From JAGVPT01 sp963772165 (GTDB lineage: Bacteria; Bacteroidota; Ignavibacteria; UBA10030; UBA8401), in assembly GCA_963772165.1 (NCBI GenBank), contig CAVYWA010000023.1, positions 62,001 through 126,000 on the forward strand: 64,000 nt of DNA, given 5' to 3'. This document shows positions 28,324 through 37,674 of this stretch, piece after piece. The notes below the pieces were generated by a model. It saw only the letters and a program-made list of their open reading frames with translations. It did not search any database and had not been told where the DNA came from. The translations under genes were made by a program, and so were the position numbers. Each line of letters starts with the position of its first letter. Positions within the stretch are counted from its first letter, which is position 1.

Positions 28324-29601
28324 ATGACAGTGTTAGAAGTCGACCTGAGTTTCCTGTTCGTCATCGCCGTCATCCTTATTTGGTTTATGATCGGATACCA
28401 ATTTGTGCTGACGGTGTACGGGTTCATCAATTATGTCAGGTCGATGAAAGAACGGAACGATATCGACGGACGGACATTCGATTTTCCCACCTGCTCAATC
28501 CTCATTCCCGCCCACAACGAAGAAAAAGTGATCGGAGCAACGATTGCTTCCATGGTGGCGATGAACTACCCGAAAGATAAATTGCGCATTGTCGTCATCA
28601 ACGACGGCTCGACCGATTCCACAAAAGAGATCATCGAAGATTTTGCAAAACGCGACGCGCGCGTGGAATTATTCGACATTCCGAAAGGAGAGGGGGGAAA
28701 AGGAAAGTCCCGCGCATTGAACCTTGGGGTGAAACGTGCAACATCGGATGTGATCGCTATCTACGATGCCGACAACACCCCCGACCCGGACTCGCTGCGA
28801 TACTTGGTCGCCCAGCTTTTATTGCACAAAGAACTCGGCGGAGTGATCGGGAAATTCCGGACTGTCAATAAAAATCACAACCTCCTGACGAAGTTTATCA
28901 ACGTTGAAACGCTGAGTTTCCAGTCGATGCTGCAAGCAGGCCGGTGGCAAATGCACAGCATTGCCACGCTTCCCGGAACGAATTTCGTTATGTGGACATC
29001 GCTCATTCGCGAGCTCAACGGCTGGGATGAAGGAGCGCTTACCGAGGATTCCGAGTTAAGCATCCGGATCTATGAAGCGGGCTATAAAATCAAATACATT
29101 CCGTACGCGATCACGTACGAGCAGGAACCGCAGGAATGGAAGGTCTGGATTAAGCAGCGCATGCGGTGGGTGCGCGGCAATAATTATGTTGTTTCGAAGT
29201 TCCTGAAACAACTCCCCAACTTCAAAAACAAGTGGCTTGCATTCGACCTTTTGTACACTCTCGCACTCTATTATATTTTCTTCGCTGCAATCATCATCTC
29301 CGACCTTCTCTTTATCCTCAGCGGATTGAATCTGGTCGCCATCTCGCTCCCCGGTCCGTATACTGTCGTTTGGATTATGGCATTTTTTCTTTTCTTGATT
29401 GAAATCATGCTCGCCATATCGTACGACAACGAAGACGGCATTGGAAAAATTGCGCTCCTTGTCTTGATGTATTTCACCTACTGCCAATTGTGGATCTACA
29501 TCGTGCTGAAAGCGGCGTACACAGAATACATCAAGAAGGATAAGCGTTTCTGGGAGAAAACCGTGCGGTTTGATGTGACGGCGGCTGATGTAAAAAAATA
29601 G
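28324..29601 (+). CDS. Processive family 2 glycosyltransferase, PgaC/HAS-like
   Basis: 425 residues, membrane protein. One N-terminal helix, then the GT-A core: LIPAHNEEKVIG, INDGSTDST near residue 94, IYDADNTPDPDS near 147, TEDSEL near 240 and QRMRWVRGN near 278 (the QxxRW motif of processive synthases). Three or more C-terminal helices form the channel. The start lies 4 bases after the previous stop, so it is one operon with the 2-epimerase and the deacetylase-like giant. Most similar in layout to poly-N-acetylglucosamine synthase PgaC; the actual sugar could be ManNAc-derived given the epimerase. Family certain, product inferred. Confidence 0.92.
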   Translation: MTVLEVDLSFLFVIAVILIWFMIGYQFVLTVYGFINYVRSMKERNDIDGRTFDFPTCSILIPAHNEEKVIGATIASMVAMNYPKDKLRIVVINDGSTDSTKEIIEDFAKRDARVELFDIPKGEGGKGKSRALNLGVKRATSDVIAIYDADNTPDPDSLRYLVAQLLLHKELGGVIGKFRTVNKNHNLLTKFINVETLSFQSMLQAGRWQMHSIATLPGTNFVMWTSLIRELNGWDEGALTEDSELSIRIYEAGYKIKYIPYAITYEQEPQEWKVWIKQRMRWVRGNNYVVSKFLKQLPNFKNKWLAFDLLYTLALYYIFFAAIIISDLLFILSGLNLVAISLPGPYTVVWIMAFFLFLIEIMLAISYDNEDGIGKIALLVLMYFTYCQLWIYIVLKAAYTEYIKKDKRFWEKTVRFDVTAADVKK

Positions 29602-29708
29602 GAAGGGGCTGCGTTTCACTTTCCCTTGATTCTTTTCTCAACTTTCGGCTAATTACATGCGATTCTCACCCATCCCATTAAACGAAAGTGCCGAACACCG
29701 TGGCGATT

Positions 29709-30704
29709 ATGACAAGTGCAAAGAAAATCGACGACGTTGAAGCAGCGCGCGAATTGACGTCGGCATATGAATCGATCAAAAAAGAAATTGCAAAGGTTAT
29801 CATCGGGCAGGATGCCATTGTTGAGCAGTTGATCGTTTCGTTCCTCGCGCGCGGACATTGTCTGTTGATCGGCGTCCCCGGACTTGCAAAAACACTGCTT
29901 ATTAAAACGCTCTCCGACGTCCTCGACTTGAAATTCAGCCGCATTCAATTCACTCCCGATTTGATGCCGAGCGATATCAGCGGTACGGAAATTATCGAGG
30001 AAAACGTCTCGACCGGACAAAAAGCGTTTAAGTTTGTGCGGGGTCCGATTTTCGGCAACATTATTCTTGCCGATGAAATCAACAGGACGCCTCCGAAAAC
30101 TCAAGCAGCCTTGCTGGAGGCGATGCAGGAACACAGGGTAACTGCTGCCGGCCAGACGTACATGCTCGATGAACCTTTCTTTGTTCTTGCAACACAAAAC
30201 CCGATCGAACAGGAAGGGACCTACCCGCTTCCCGAGGCGCAACTCGATCGTTTCATGTTCAATCTCTGGCTTGAGTACCCGGCATTCCAGGAAGAGATTG
30301 ATATCGTCAAATCTACCACAAGCCCTTATATGCCGGAGCTTCGCCGCGTGCTCGGTGCGGATGCAATTGTCATGTTTCAGGAATTGATACGGCGTGTTCC
30401 GGTGGCAGACGCGGTTGTCCGCTACGCTGTGCAGCTCGTTGCACGAACGCGGCCGAAGGACGAGCGCTCGCCGCAATTTATAAAAGATTGGCTCACATGG
30501 GGCGCCGGGCCGCGAGCTTCGCAATACCTCATTTTAGGGGCGAAGACGCGCGCAATTCTTTCCGGACGCTACAATCCGGACATCGAGGACGTCCGCGCAA
30601 TGGCTGTACCGGTATTGCGGCACCGCATCATCCCGAATTTTAATGCTGAAGCGGACGGCGTAACGGCTGTCTCCATAGTAGAAAAATTGCTCGCGAACGT
30701 TTAA
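29709..30704 (+). CDS. MoxR-family AAA+ ATPase
   Basis: 331 residues from ATG at 29709; an in-frame GTG at 29688 would add seven. Walker A GVPGLAKTLL, QFTPDLMPSDISGTE, Walker B ADEINRTPPKTQAALLEAMQ, and LATQNPIEQEGTYPLPEAQ are all typical of the MoxR/RavA group, which serves as a chaperone for VWA-domain partners. The VWA membrane protein at 32863 is the likely partner. The usual DUF58 gene does not follow; a subtilase gene does. Confidence 0.93.
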   Translation: MTSAKKIDDVEAARELTSAYESIKKEIAKVIIGQDAIVEQLIVSFLARGHCLLIGVPGLAKTLLIKTLSDVLDLKFSRIQFTPDLMPSDISGTEIIEENVSTGQKAFKFVRGPIFGNIILADEINRTPPKTQAALLEAMQEHRVTAAGQTYMLDEPFFVLATQNPIEQEGTYPLPEAQLDRFMFNLWLEYPAFQEEIDIVKSTTSPYMPELRRVLGADAIVMFQELIRRVPVADAVVRYAVQLVARTRPKDERSPQFIKDWLTWGAGPRASQYLILGAKTRAILSGRYNPDIEDVRAMAVPVLRHRIIPNFNAEADGVTAVSIVEKLLANV

Positions 30705-30779
30705 CGTTTTCTTCGAAAGAAATTTTTTTTGGCTGCAGTGCTGAATTTCCGGTCCTCAAGGGTTCACGCAAATAATTCC

Positions 30780-32852
30780 ATGACTTACAAAAAGCAAATA
30801 GCGTTTTCTCTCCTTTTTTTCACCGCCTCCATTGTCTTTTCACAAGAGCAGCCGCGCAAGTGCTGGATTTATTTCCGCGACAAAGATGAGACAGCGCTCC
30901 GCACACTCGGCGCAAACGGAACCGTGCACGAAATTTCTCAGGCTACCGGGATCACCGAACGCGCTTTAAAGCGACGGGCAAAGGTGCTTCCGCCTGCACA
31001 GCTTATTTCGGCAGAAGACCTTCCCGTCTCTCAATCATATATTGAACAACTCCAGCTCATCGGTGTATCCGTCATCAATACGTCGCGGTGGTTTAATGCG
31101 GTAACCGCAATGCTGACGCACGATCAAACTGCCCGCGTGTCGGCATTGCCGTTTGTTGACCACGTCGAACTCGTCCGTACTTTTGTGAGAAAGGAATTGC
31201 CCCTGCTGGCCGTGCCCCTAAAAAAAATGTCTGCTTCACAATCTCAAAATCTCCATGATTACGGCCCCTCGCTTGCGCAAGTAACTCAAATCGACGTTGT
31301 CGCCGTTCACAATCTCAGAATCACCGGGCGAGGAATTCTTGTAGGAATGCTGGATTCCGGATTCCGTTGGAGAGTCACCGATTCGGAAATGAATATGGAT
31401 GTTATCAAAGAGTATAATTTCATTCAACACGATTCAATTACCGCAAACCAGTACGTTGGCGTAACGCCGATCGACGAGTCCGATCAGGATCAACACGGGA
31501 CATTGACGCTTTCGCTTGTCGGTGGATATAAGGAAGGGGAATTGGTAAGCCCGGCATTTGGTTCAAGTTTTATTCTCGCCAAAACGGAATGGGTGCCGAC
31601 GGAGACGAATATCGAAGAAGACAATTGGGTCAACGGCATTGAATGGGAAGAGCAAAACGGCGTGGATGTTGTCAGCAGTTCACTCGGCTACAGCCAATTC
31701 GATTCGCTAGATGCGTACGGCAACGTCCAACGCCAATATACTCCAGCAGATATGAATGGACGTACCGCAACGACGACGAAGGCTGCCGTTATTGCAGCGC
31801 GTCTGGGCGTGGTCGTTGTCAGCGCGATGGGAAACGAAGGCGATGACAGCTGGCACATCATGACATCTCCCGCCGACGCAGACAGCATTATTTCGGTTGG
31901 AGCAGTGGACATTTACGGTGAATATGCATATTTCAGTTCAGTTGGTCCGACGGCCGATGGGAGAACGAAGCCCGATGTTAGTGCCAACGGCGTTGGCGAT
32001 TATTGCAACCCGCCCCCTCCTTTTACATACACGACGAATTTCCAGGGGACGTCCCTTTCAACACCTCTCGTTGCCGGAGCAGCCGCACTCATTTTGTCCG
32101 CTCATCCTGAACTGACTCCCATCCAGGTGCGGGACGCGCTGCGGAATACGGCGAGCAGAGCCACATCCCCGAACGATTCCATCGGTTGGGGGGTCATCGA
32201 TACATACAAAGCATTGTTGTACACAGGACTTGCACTAAGCACCGACCCGGTCGTTACGCTTTCTGGGGATGGAAATACAAGCGTCGTTGCTTGTGCCGCA
32301 TCCAACGCCCTTATTAAGACAGATTCGGTCAAGTTATTTTACTCGACCAATAGCGGGACTACTTTTTCAACAACTCCGATGGTATTGACGGACGTCATCG
32401 ATTCATCGAGCAATTCCGGCAGCTACACAGGGACAATTCCACAGCAACTCACGGGAACGAAGGTAGAATTTTACATTTCCGCAGTCGATACAACGAATAA
32501 ACCGTACACCGCGCCGTACGGCGCCCCGCAGAATTTATTCAGCTTCTACTACGGATTATTGACAAACGTGAAAAGTACACTTCCCCCCTCTACGTTCGAG
32601 TTGTATCAGAATTATCCAAATCCTTTTAACCCGACGACAGCCATCAGTTATCAATTACCCGCGAACGCGCTAACAACATTGAAAGTGTATGATGTACTGG
32701 GAAGGCTGGTAAGAACATTAGTCGATAATCGCCAGACTGCGGGCACACACTCGGTGACATTCGACGCAAGCGGATTATCAAGCGGGGTGTACTTCTACCA
32801 TCTGAAATCGGGGAGTTTTAGTACCATCAAGAAACTCGTTTTGTTGAAATAG
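30780..32852 (+). CDS. Secreted subtilisin-like (S8) serine protease with T9SS C-terminal domain
   Basis: 690 residues from ATG at 30780, chosen for its signal peptide (MTYKKQIAFSLLFFTASIVF, then SQEQ); an earlier frame start at 30729 gives no signal. Catalytic triad: Asp192 in GMLDSGF, His239 in DQHGTLTLS, Ser425 in GTSLSTPLVAGAAAL. An inhibitor-like propeptide lies before it. The end is a classic type IX sorting domain: FELYQNYPNPFNPTTAISY, YDVLGRLVRTL, GVYFYHLKSG, IKKLVLLK. Predicted cell-surface or secreted protease. It lies between the MoxR and VWA genes with short gaps (75 and 10 bases). Confidence 0.95.
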   Translation: MTYKKQIAFSLLFFTASIVFSQEQPRKCWIYFRDKDETALRTLGANGTVHEISQATGITERALKRRAKVLPPAQLISAEDLPVSQSYIEQLQLIGVSVINTSRWFNAVTAMLTHDQTARVSALPFVDHVELVRTFVRKELPLLAVPLKKMSASQSQNLHDYGPSLAQVTQIDVVAVHNLRITGRGILVGMLDSGFRWRVTDSEMNMDVIKEYNFIQHDSITANQYVGVTPIDESDQDQHGTLTLSLVGGYKEGELVSPAFGSSFILAKTEWVPTETNIEEDNWVNGIEWEEQNGVDVVSSSLGYSQFDSLDAYGNVQRQYTPADMNGRTATTTKAAVIAARLGVVVVSAMGNEGDDSWHIMTSPADADSIISVGAVDIYGEYAYFSSVGPTADGRTKPDVSANGVGDYCNPPPPFTYTTNFQGTSLSTPLVAGAAALILSAHPELTPIQVRDALRNTASRATSPNDSIGWGVIDTYKALLYTGLALSTDPVVTLSGDGNTSVVACAASNALIKTDSVKLFYSTNSGTTFSTTPMVLTDVIDSSSNSGSYTGTIPQQLTGTKVEFYISAVDTTNKPYTAPYGAPQNLFSFYYGLLTNVKSTLPPSTFELYQNYPNPFNPTTAISYQLPANALTTLKVYDVLGRLVRTLVDNRQTAGTHSVTFDASGLSSGVYFYHLKSGSFSTIKKLVLLK

Positions 32853-32862
32853 CGTAAACCCC

Positions 32863-35025
32863 TTGTCTCTCTCATTTCAAATTCCATGGTATATTTTTCT
32901 TATTGCAGCCGCATTCGGCATCGCGGTTTCTTTTTTTGTTTACCGCAGCACAATTCCTCCGGTTCCCCCGGTTAGGCGTTATCTTTTGATCGGCCTTCGC
33001 AGTCTCGCGCTCCTGCTCCTCATCCTTGCCCTCTGCCAGCCAATCCTCAAATTGGCGCGCCGGTCAGCGTTGCAACCTGTGATTGCAGTGCTCGTTGACA
33101 ATTCTCTCAGCATGTCCCTCACCGACGGCGCTGGAAATAGAGAAGCGTTGCTTCGGTCGATGATCTCCGGGAAAGCATGGGGAGAGTTGTCGTCGGTTGC
33201 GCATGTGGAATTATTTGCCTTTTCACCTTCGCTTCGCGGGATCAACAAAGATTCTCTCCGTCTCGACGGAACGAGTACCGACATCGCGTCGGCGCTCCGC
33301 TCGCTCAAAAACAAATCGCTCCCTCAGTTAAAAGCTGTGCTTCTGCTCAGCGACGGAAATTACAACACCGGGGAAAATCCCCTCGATGAAGCGGGAAAAT
33401 TTTCAGCACCAATTTTTTGTGCCGGCATCGGCGATTCGCTGGAACAAAAAGATGTTGTTGTTCAAAAACTACTCACGAATTCCATAGCGTACGTTCAATC
33501 CTCGGTACCGGTTGATGCAGCGATTAAAGTAACCGGGTTTGAGAATAGAAAACTGTCCGTTAATTTGTTGGAAGACGGGAAACAACTTCAGCAGCAGTTC
33601 ATCATTCTTCCGCCGTCAAGCATTGGCGGGACTGCAGAGTACCCCGTGCACTTTGCTTTTACACCGGCGACAGATGGAATAAAAAAATACACGGTCAGCG
33701 TAACGCCGCTGGAAGGAGAGGTAACGAAAAAAAATAATGCAAAATCGGCGTTCGTAAAGATCCTCAAGAACAAAATGCGCGTTGCAGTTATTGCCGGTGC
33801 CCCAAGCGCCGACGTTTCCGCCATTGTCCAGGCATTGCATGCTGACCCTAATATTGCATCCTCGATTGCCGTTCAGCAGCCCAACGGACAATTCGCCGGC
33901 CAACAGTTATCACAGTTCGCGGGATGGTCGTCTGCAGAGTGCATCGTGCTTGTCGGTTTTCCGACTGAGGCATCATCCCCGCTCGCAACGCAGTTCGTTT
34001 CAAATACAATCGCATCCCACGGGCTTCCGCTGTTGTTTATTGCCAGTCGGACTCTCGATATTCATAAGTTGAAAGAGCTGGGCCCAATTCTCCCCTTCAC
34101 AACCGCATCCGACAGAATTGATGAACAAGCGGTTTTTCCAAACATCCCGCAGCAGGAGCAAGACAACGTTCTTCTTCAATCTTCTGAAAACTTTTCTTTC
34201 GATTGGAACAAACTTCCGCCGGTTTATTCTTCGCTTGGAACGTTTCGGGCGAAACCGGAAGCACTCGTCCTCGCAACGACAAAAATTCAAGGGGTCGCAA
34301 TCAATGCTCCGTTGCTGGTGTCGCGAAGCATCATGCAGACAAAATCATTTGCAATCCTGGGATACGGCATCTGGCGATGGAAATTGCTGGCGGGGGCCAG
34401 CAGTGAGACGGAAAAATTTTTCGACCCGTGGATATCAAGCATCGTGCGCTGGCTCGTCACGCGTGACGATAATAAGCAACTGCGTGTTGTGCCGTCAAAG
34501 GAAATTTTTTCGCAAGGAGAGACCGTTGATTTTCTCGGTCAAGCCTATAATGCCGACTACCAACCGGTTGATGATGCCGATATCCATGTTGAAGCAGCAG
34601 ATCTCTCGACGCGGCAGCGTTTTGAAACAATCCTGCGCCCTCTTGAAAACGGCAGGTACGAAGGACAGATTGACGCCCTGCCGGAAGGCGATTACTCGTT
34701 CACCGCAACGGCAAAAGCCGGCGGTGGAAACATTGGAAACTCCGAGGGACGATTTTCCGTCGGCGAGCAATCCATTGAGTTTGCGGACACAAAAATGAAC
34801 AAAGCGCTGCTCCAACAACTCGCTGCGGTATCCGGCGGAGAATATGCCGACGGAAAGGAGCTTGACCGGTTAATCAATGATCTTACTGTCCGCCCGTTCA
34901 TGAAACCGGAAGAGCAATTCACGACAAGCGAATTCGAACTATGGAACCTTCCATCGCTTCTCTCGGTTATTGTTGCGTTACTCGGATTCGAATGGTTCAT
35001 AAGAAAACGAAGCGGGATGCTTTGA
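32863..35025 (+). CDS. VWA-domain membrane protein (Bat/MoxR-associated type)
   Basis: 720 residues with a TTG start (32863), 10 bases after the subtilase stop. Two N-terminal helices (WYIFLIAAAFGIAVSFFVY; LLIGLRSLALLLLILALC), then a von Willebrand A-type fold with MIDAS residues in VLVDNSLSM and LLLSDGNYNTG. Next come Ig-like and amidotransferase-like stretches (RVAVIAGAPSADVSAIVQAL), and a final helix (LWNLPSLLSVIVALLGF) followed by KKR. The architecture is common beside MoxR genes in Bacteroidota. Predicted periplasmic MoxR client; function unknown. Confidence 0.87.
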   Translation: MSLSFQIPWYIFLIAAAFGIAVSFFVYRSTIPPVPPVRRYLLIGLRSLALLLLILALCQPILKLARRSALQPVIAVLVDNSLSMSLTDGAGNREALLRSMISGKAWGELSSVAHVELFAFSPSLRGINKDSLRLDGTSTDIASALRSLKNKSLPQLKAVLLLSDGNYNTGENPLDEAGKFSAPIFCAGIGDSLEQKDVVVQKLLTNSIAYVQSSVPVDAAIKVTGFENRKLSVNLLEDGKQLQQQFIILPPSSIGGTAEYPVHFAFTPATDGIKKYTVSVTPLEGEVTKKNNAKSAFVKILKNKMRVAVIAGAPSADVSAIVQALHADPNIASSIAVQQPNGQFAGQQLSQFAGWSSAECIVLVGFPTEASSPLATQFVSNTIASHGLPLLFIASRTLDIHKLKELGPILPFTTASDRIDEQAVFPNIPQQEQDNVLLQSSENFSFDWNKLPPVYSSLGTFRAKPEALVLATTKIQGVAINAPLLVSRSIMQTKSFAILGYGIWRWKLLAGASSETEKFFDPWISSIVRWLVTRDDNKQLRVVPSKEIFSQGETVDFLGQAYNADYQPVDDADIHVEAADLSTRQRFETILRPLENGRYEGQIDALPEGDYSFTATAKAGGGNIGNSEGRFSVGEQSIEFADTKMNKALLQQLAAVSGGEYADGKELDRLINDLTVRPFMKPEEQFTTSEFELWNLPSLLSVIVALLGFEWFIRKRSGML

Positions 35026-35028
35026 AAT

Positions 35029-35114
35029 ACGAAGTGCATGAGGGATGAAATCAAACATGACTTCGTTCTACTCACTGCTTAATCCTGATTACTGATCTCT
35101 GTCTACTGATTATC
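35029..35114. repeat. 7-bp-period element B (before DUF423 gene)
   Basis: Units ttctact, cactgct, taatcct, gattact, gatctct, gtctact, gattatc run in phase from 35066 to 35114, ending 8 bases before the ATG of the DUF423 gene. To the left, ACGAAGTGCAT (35029-35039) and ATGACTTCGT (35057-35066) form an imperfect hairpin. The end, actgattatccagcaa, resembles the plus-strand end of element A (actgattactgctttccagcaa). Confidence 0.6.
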
Positions 35115-35122
35115 CAGCAACC

Positions 35123-35497
35123 ATGGCGAGAACTTTCTTTATCTTCGGCTGTGTTTTCTCTTTTCTTGGAGTGGCTTTTGGGGCGTTCGGTGCCCATGCA
35201 TTGAAGCAGAAACTCCCGCCCGAGATGCTCCAAGTATTTGAAGTCGGAGTGCGGTACCAAATGTATCACGCGTTTGCGTTGTTCATTGTTGCCTGGGCGC
35301 TGCATTCATGGAACACCCCTGGCGCAGCAGCCTCCGGCTGGTGGTTTATCACCGGTACCGTTCTTTTCTCGGGAAGTCTCTATGCTCTTGCCCTCAGCGA
35401 TATAAAGTGGCTGGGCGCCATCACGCCATTGGGCGGGCTTTCCTTCTTGATTGGCTGGTTATGGCTCGCATGGAGTGTTTGGAAAAATATTCAATAA
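35123..35497 (+). CDS. DUF423 membrane protein
   Basis: 124 residues, four predicted membrane helices. GAFGAHALKQKLPPEMLQVFE, GVRYQMYHAFALF, GTVLFSGSLYALAL and ITPLGGLSFLIGWLWLAW are the hallmark motifs of DUF423 (YgdD-like). Inner membrane, function unknown. Preceded by repeat element B, so transcribed separately from the VWA gene or read through a leader repeat. Confidence 0.93.
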   Translation: MARTFFIFGCVFSFLGVAFGAFGAHALKQKLPPEMLQVFEVGVRYQMYHAFALFIVAWALHSWNTPGAAASGWWFITGTVLFSGSLYALALSDIKWLGAITPLGGLSFLIGWLWLAWSVWKNIQ

Positions 35498-35553
35498 TCC
35501 TCGAATTCAATAATTCCAGTTATTACCCTATCACATATATAAGGAGAATTGCT

Positions 35554-36399
35554 ATGAGAAAAACAAGAATACTCCTCGTCGCTGCTGCAGCTTTAGCGGC
35601 GATAGTTGTCGTCGGTGTTATGAACGCACAACAGAAAATGTACCAACTCAGTCCCGCCGCTTCTGTTTCGCAAACAGTCGGTTTAACCGACATCACGGTA
35701 ACCTATCATCGACCCGGCGTAAAAGGGAGAAAAATTTGGGGAGGACTTGTCCCTTACGACAAGGTGTGGCGGGCAGGCGCGAACGAAGCAACAACAGTGA
35801 CTTTTAGCACTGACGTCACCATCGACGGCAAAGTTGTCAAAGCAGGTTCGTACAGTTTTTTTGTCATCCCAAGGCAGGGAGAATGGAGTGTCATTCTCAA
35901 TTCGCAGCCGCAATGGGGAGCGTTCAGCTACGATTCTACGAAAAATGTTTTGCAGTATTCACTGAAACCTGAAACTTCGTCGAATGAAGAACGGCTTTCG
36001 TACACTTTCACCGACCTGACGGGAAATTCGGTGAAGCTTGTGTTGCGATGGGAAAAAATTGCCGTCCCGGTTGAAATCGAGGTCGGCACCGATGCGAACT
36101 TCACAAAAGCAACGAAAGCCGCAGCAGCAATGCCGGCGCAAGTATATAACAACTACGCTCTCTACTGCCTCGATTCAAAAACAAATTTAGACAAAGGATT
36201 GGAAGCCGTTGAAAAATCTATCGCCATCAACGAAAACGCCTCCAATCTCCGCATGAAAGCCGAGCTTCTCGCTCAAAGCGGCAAAACAGACGAAGCAATC
36301 ACCACAGCAGAAAAGGCAATAACAGTCGGAAAAGCTGCAAACCCGAAATTTGATCCAAGTGAAATAGAAGAGCTTCTCAACCAGTGGAAGAAAAAATAG
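35554..36399 (+). CDS. Exported DUF2911 domain protein
   Basis: 281 residues from ATG at 35554, which has a good ribosome site (AAGGAG at 35541-35546) and begins a signal peptide (MRKTRILLVAAAALAAIVVV). Residues ~35-180 fit DUF2911: SPAASVSQTVGLTDITVTYH, RPGVKGRKIWGGLVPYDKVW, RAGANEATTVTFS. The C-terminal third is a short TPR-like helical segment (GLEAVEKSIAINENASNLRMK). Periplasmic, function unknown. Ends at a strong terminator shared with pta. Confidence 0.9.
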   Translation: MRKTRILLVAAAALAAIVVVGVMNAQQKMYQLSPAASVSQTVGLTDITVTYHRPGVKGRKIWGGLVPYDKVWRAGANEATTVTFSTDVTIDGKVVKAGSYSFFVIPRQGEWSVILNSQPQWGAFSYDSTKNVLQYSLKPETSSNEERLSYTFTDLTGNSVKLVLRWEKIAVPVEIEVGTDANFTKATKAAAAMPAQVYNNYALYCLDSKTNLDKGLEAVEKSIAINENASNLRMKAELLAQSGKTDEAITTAEKAITVGKAANPKFDPSEIEELLNQWKKK

Positions 36400-36407
36400 A
36401 AGAATTT

Positions 36408-36442
36408 GTGTGCGGCTCATCTTTTGAGCATGAGCCGCACAC
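36408..36442. terminator. Bidirectional terminator between DUF2911 and pta
   Basis: A perfect 13-base inverted repeat, GTGTGCGGCTCAT (36408-36420) and ATGAGCCGCACAC (36430-36442), with a 9-base loop. It lies 8 bases after the DUF2911 stop and just before the pta stop. The plus-strand left flank is A-rich, so the minus-strand transcript gets a U-rich tail. Confidence 0.85.
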
Positions 36443-36447
36443 GATTG

Positions 36448-37440
36448 TTACACCGCTCCAATGACTGCGTTGATTGCAACGACGTTCACAATGTCATCAA
36501 CGCTGCATCCGCGCGAAAGGTCAAACGCGGGGCGCTTCAATCCTTGCACAATCGGACCGATTGCTTCCGCGCCGCCAAGACGTTGCGCAAGTTTGTATCC
36601 GATATTTCCCGCGTTCAGATCCGGAAAGACAAGAACGTTCGCTGTTCCCGCTACTTCGCTCCCCGGCGCTTTTTGTTTTCCTACCGATGCAACAATTGCT
36701 GCGTCAAGCTGAAGCTCGCCGTCTAATTTCAAACCCGGATTTTTCTTTTTTGCAAGCTCGGTTGCCCGTTGAACTTTTTCAACCAGCGGGTGAGCCGCAC
36801 TCCCTTTTGTAGAAAACGACAGCATCGCAACACGCGGTTCCTCTCCGGTCAGTTTCCGGTGGTTTTCGGCTGTCGTGAGGGCGATGTCGGCAAGCTGCTC
36901 TGCTGTTGGGTCGGGAACCACTGCGCAATCAGCAAAGGTATAAATGTGCAGCGGAAATACCATTACAAAGAAGCTCGAGACGACGCTGATTTCCCCTTGC
37001 ACGCCGATGATTTGCAACCCTGCCCTCAGCACGTCGCCGGTTGTCGAAAGCGAACCTGCAACACTGCCATCAGCCATTCCTTCGCGAACCATCATCGCCC
37101 CAAAAAAGAGAGGCTTTTTCATTACTTCCTGTGCTTCTGTGAACTGTATTCCCTTTTCCTTCCGAAGATTAAAATAGATGTGAGAGAAATCCGAAAGTTT
37201 GTCCGATTTCATCGGATCGACAATCCGCACCCCCTGTAACGACACAGCCTCGGTATCGGCCTTTGACCGGATTTGCTCCTCGTCGCCTATGAGAATCGGC
37301 ACCGCAAGATTTTTATCCACGAGAATTCTCGCCGCTTTTAGGGCTCGAGGATCACTCGCATCCGGGAGAACGATTGTCTTGTGCAATTGCTGCGATTTTT
37401 GATGGATATTAGATATAAAATTTTTGGGATTCATTGTCAT
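36448..37440 (-). CDS. pta: Phosphate acetyltransferase
   Basis: Converts acetyl-CoA and phosphate to acetyl phosphate. 330 residues, the short catalytic form without the regulatory N-terminal domain. Motifs: TIVLPDASDPRALKAARIL, MVREGMADGSVAGSLSTTGD, VVPDPTAEQLADIALTTAEN, DAAIVASVGKQKAPGSEVAG and NVLVFPDLNAGNIGYKLAQRLG. The start is MTMNPKN (37440) or MNPKN (37434). No ackA is adjacent, so acetate kinase must be elsewhere. Phosphate butyryltransferase is a relative, but the LAQRLGGAEAIGPI end fits Pta. Confidence 0.94.
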   Translation of the reverse strand: MTMNPKNFISNIHQKSQQLHKTIVLPDASDPRALKAARILVDKNLAVPILIGDEEQIRSKADTEAVSLQGVRIVDPMKSDKLSDFSHIYFNLRKEKGIQFTEAQEVMKKPLFFGAMMVREGMADGSVAGSLSTTGDVLRAGLQIIGVQGEISVVSSFFVMVFPLHIYTFADCAVVPDPTAEQLADIALTTAENHRKLTGEEPRVAMLSFSTKGSAAHPLVEKVQRATELAKKKNPGLKLDGELQLDAAIVASVGKQKAPGSEVAGTANVLVFPDLNAGNIGYKLAQRLGGAEAIGPIVQGLKRPAFDLSRGCSVDDIVNVVAINAVIGAV

Positions 37441-37571
37441 TAGGAATAATTAAAAGGATGAAATAATAGCTTAGTGAATAGTTTTCCTTCGCCGCTGGTT
37501 TTAAATATAGCTGAACATTTCTTGAGATTCAACGGCTGTCTTTAATGTGTGACGAATTGTCAAGAAAAACA

Positions 37572-37616
37572 TAATGAAAATCGATGAAAATAACTGGTTT
37601 TTATTAATTTTCATTA
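37572..37616. promoter_or_regulatory. Inverted repeat in the pta/miaB divergent region
   Basis: TAATGAAAAT (37572-37581) and ATTTTCATTA (37607-37616) are perfect inverted copies 25 bases apart, in the 234-base AT-rich gap between divergent pta and miaB. It could be an operator or a weak hairpin. I recognise no known regulator site. Confidence 0.35.
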
Positions 37617-37674
37617 ATGAATATCGAACCCGTTGACTATCTGTCAGGTAATAGATATATTTCTTGCGCAAAAA

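Noticed and set aside
29649..30524. 291-codon minus-strand frame opposite the MoxR gene
   Set aside because: MoxR motifs on the plus strand are complete; the antisense frame shows no family similarity.
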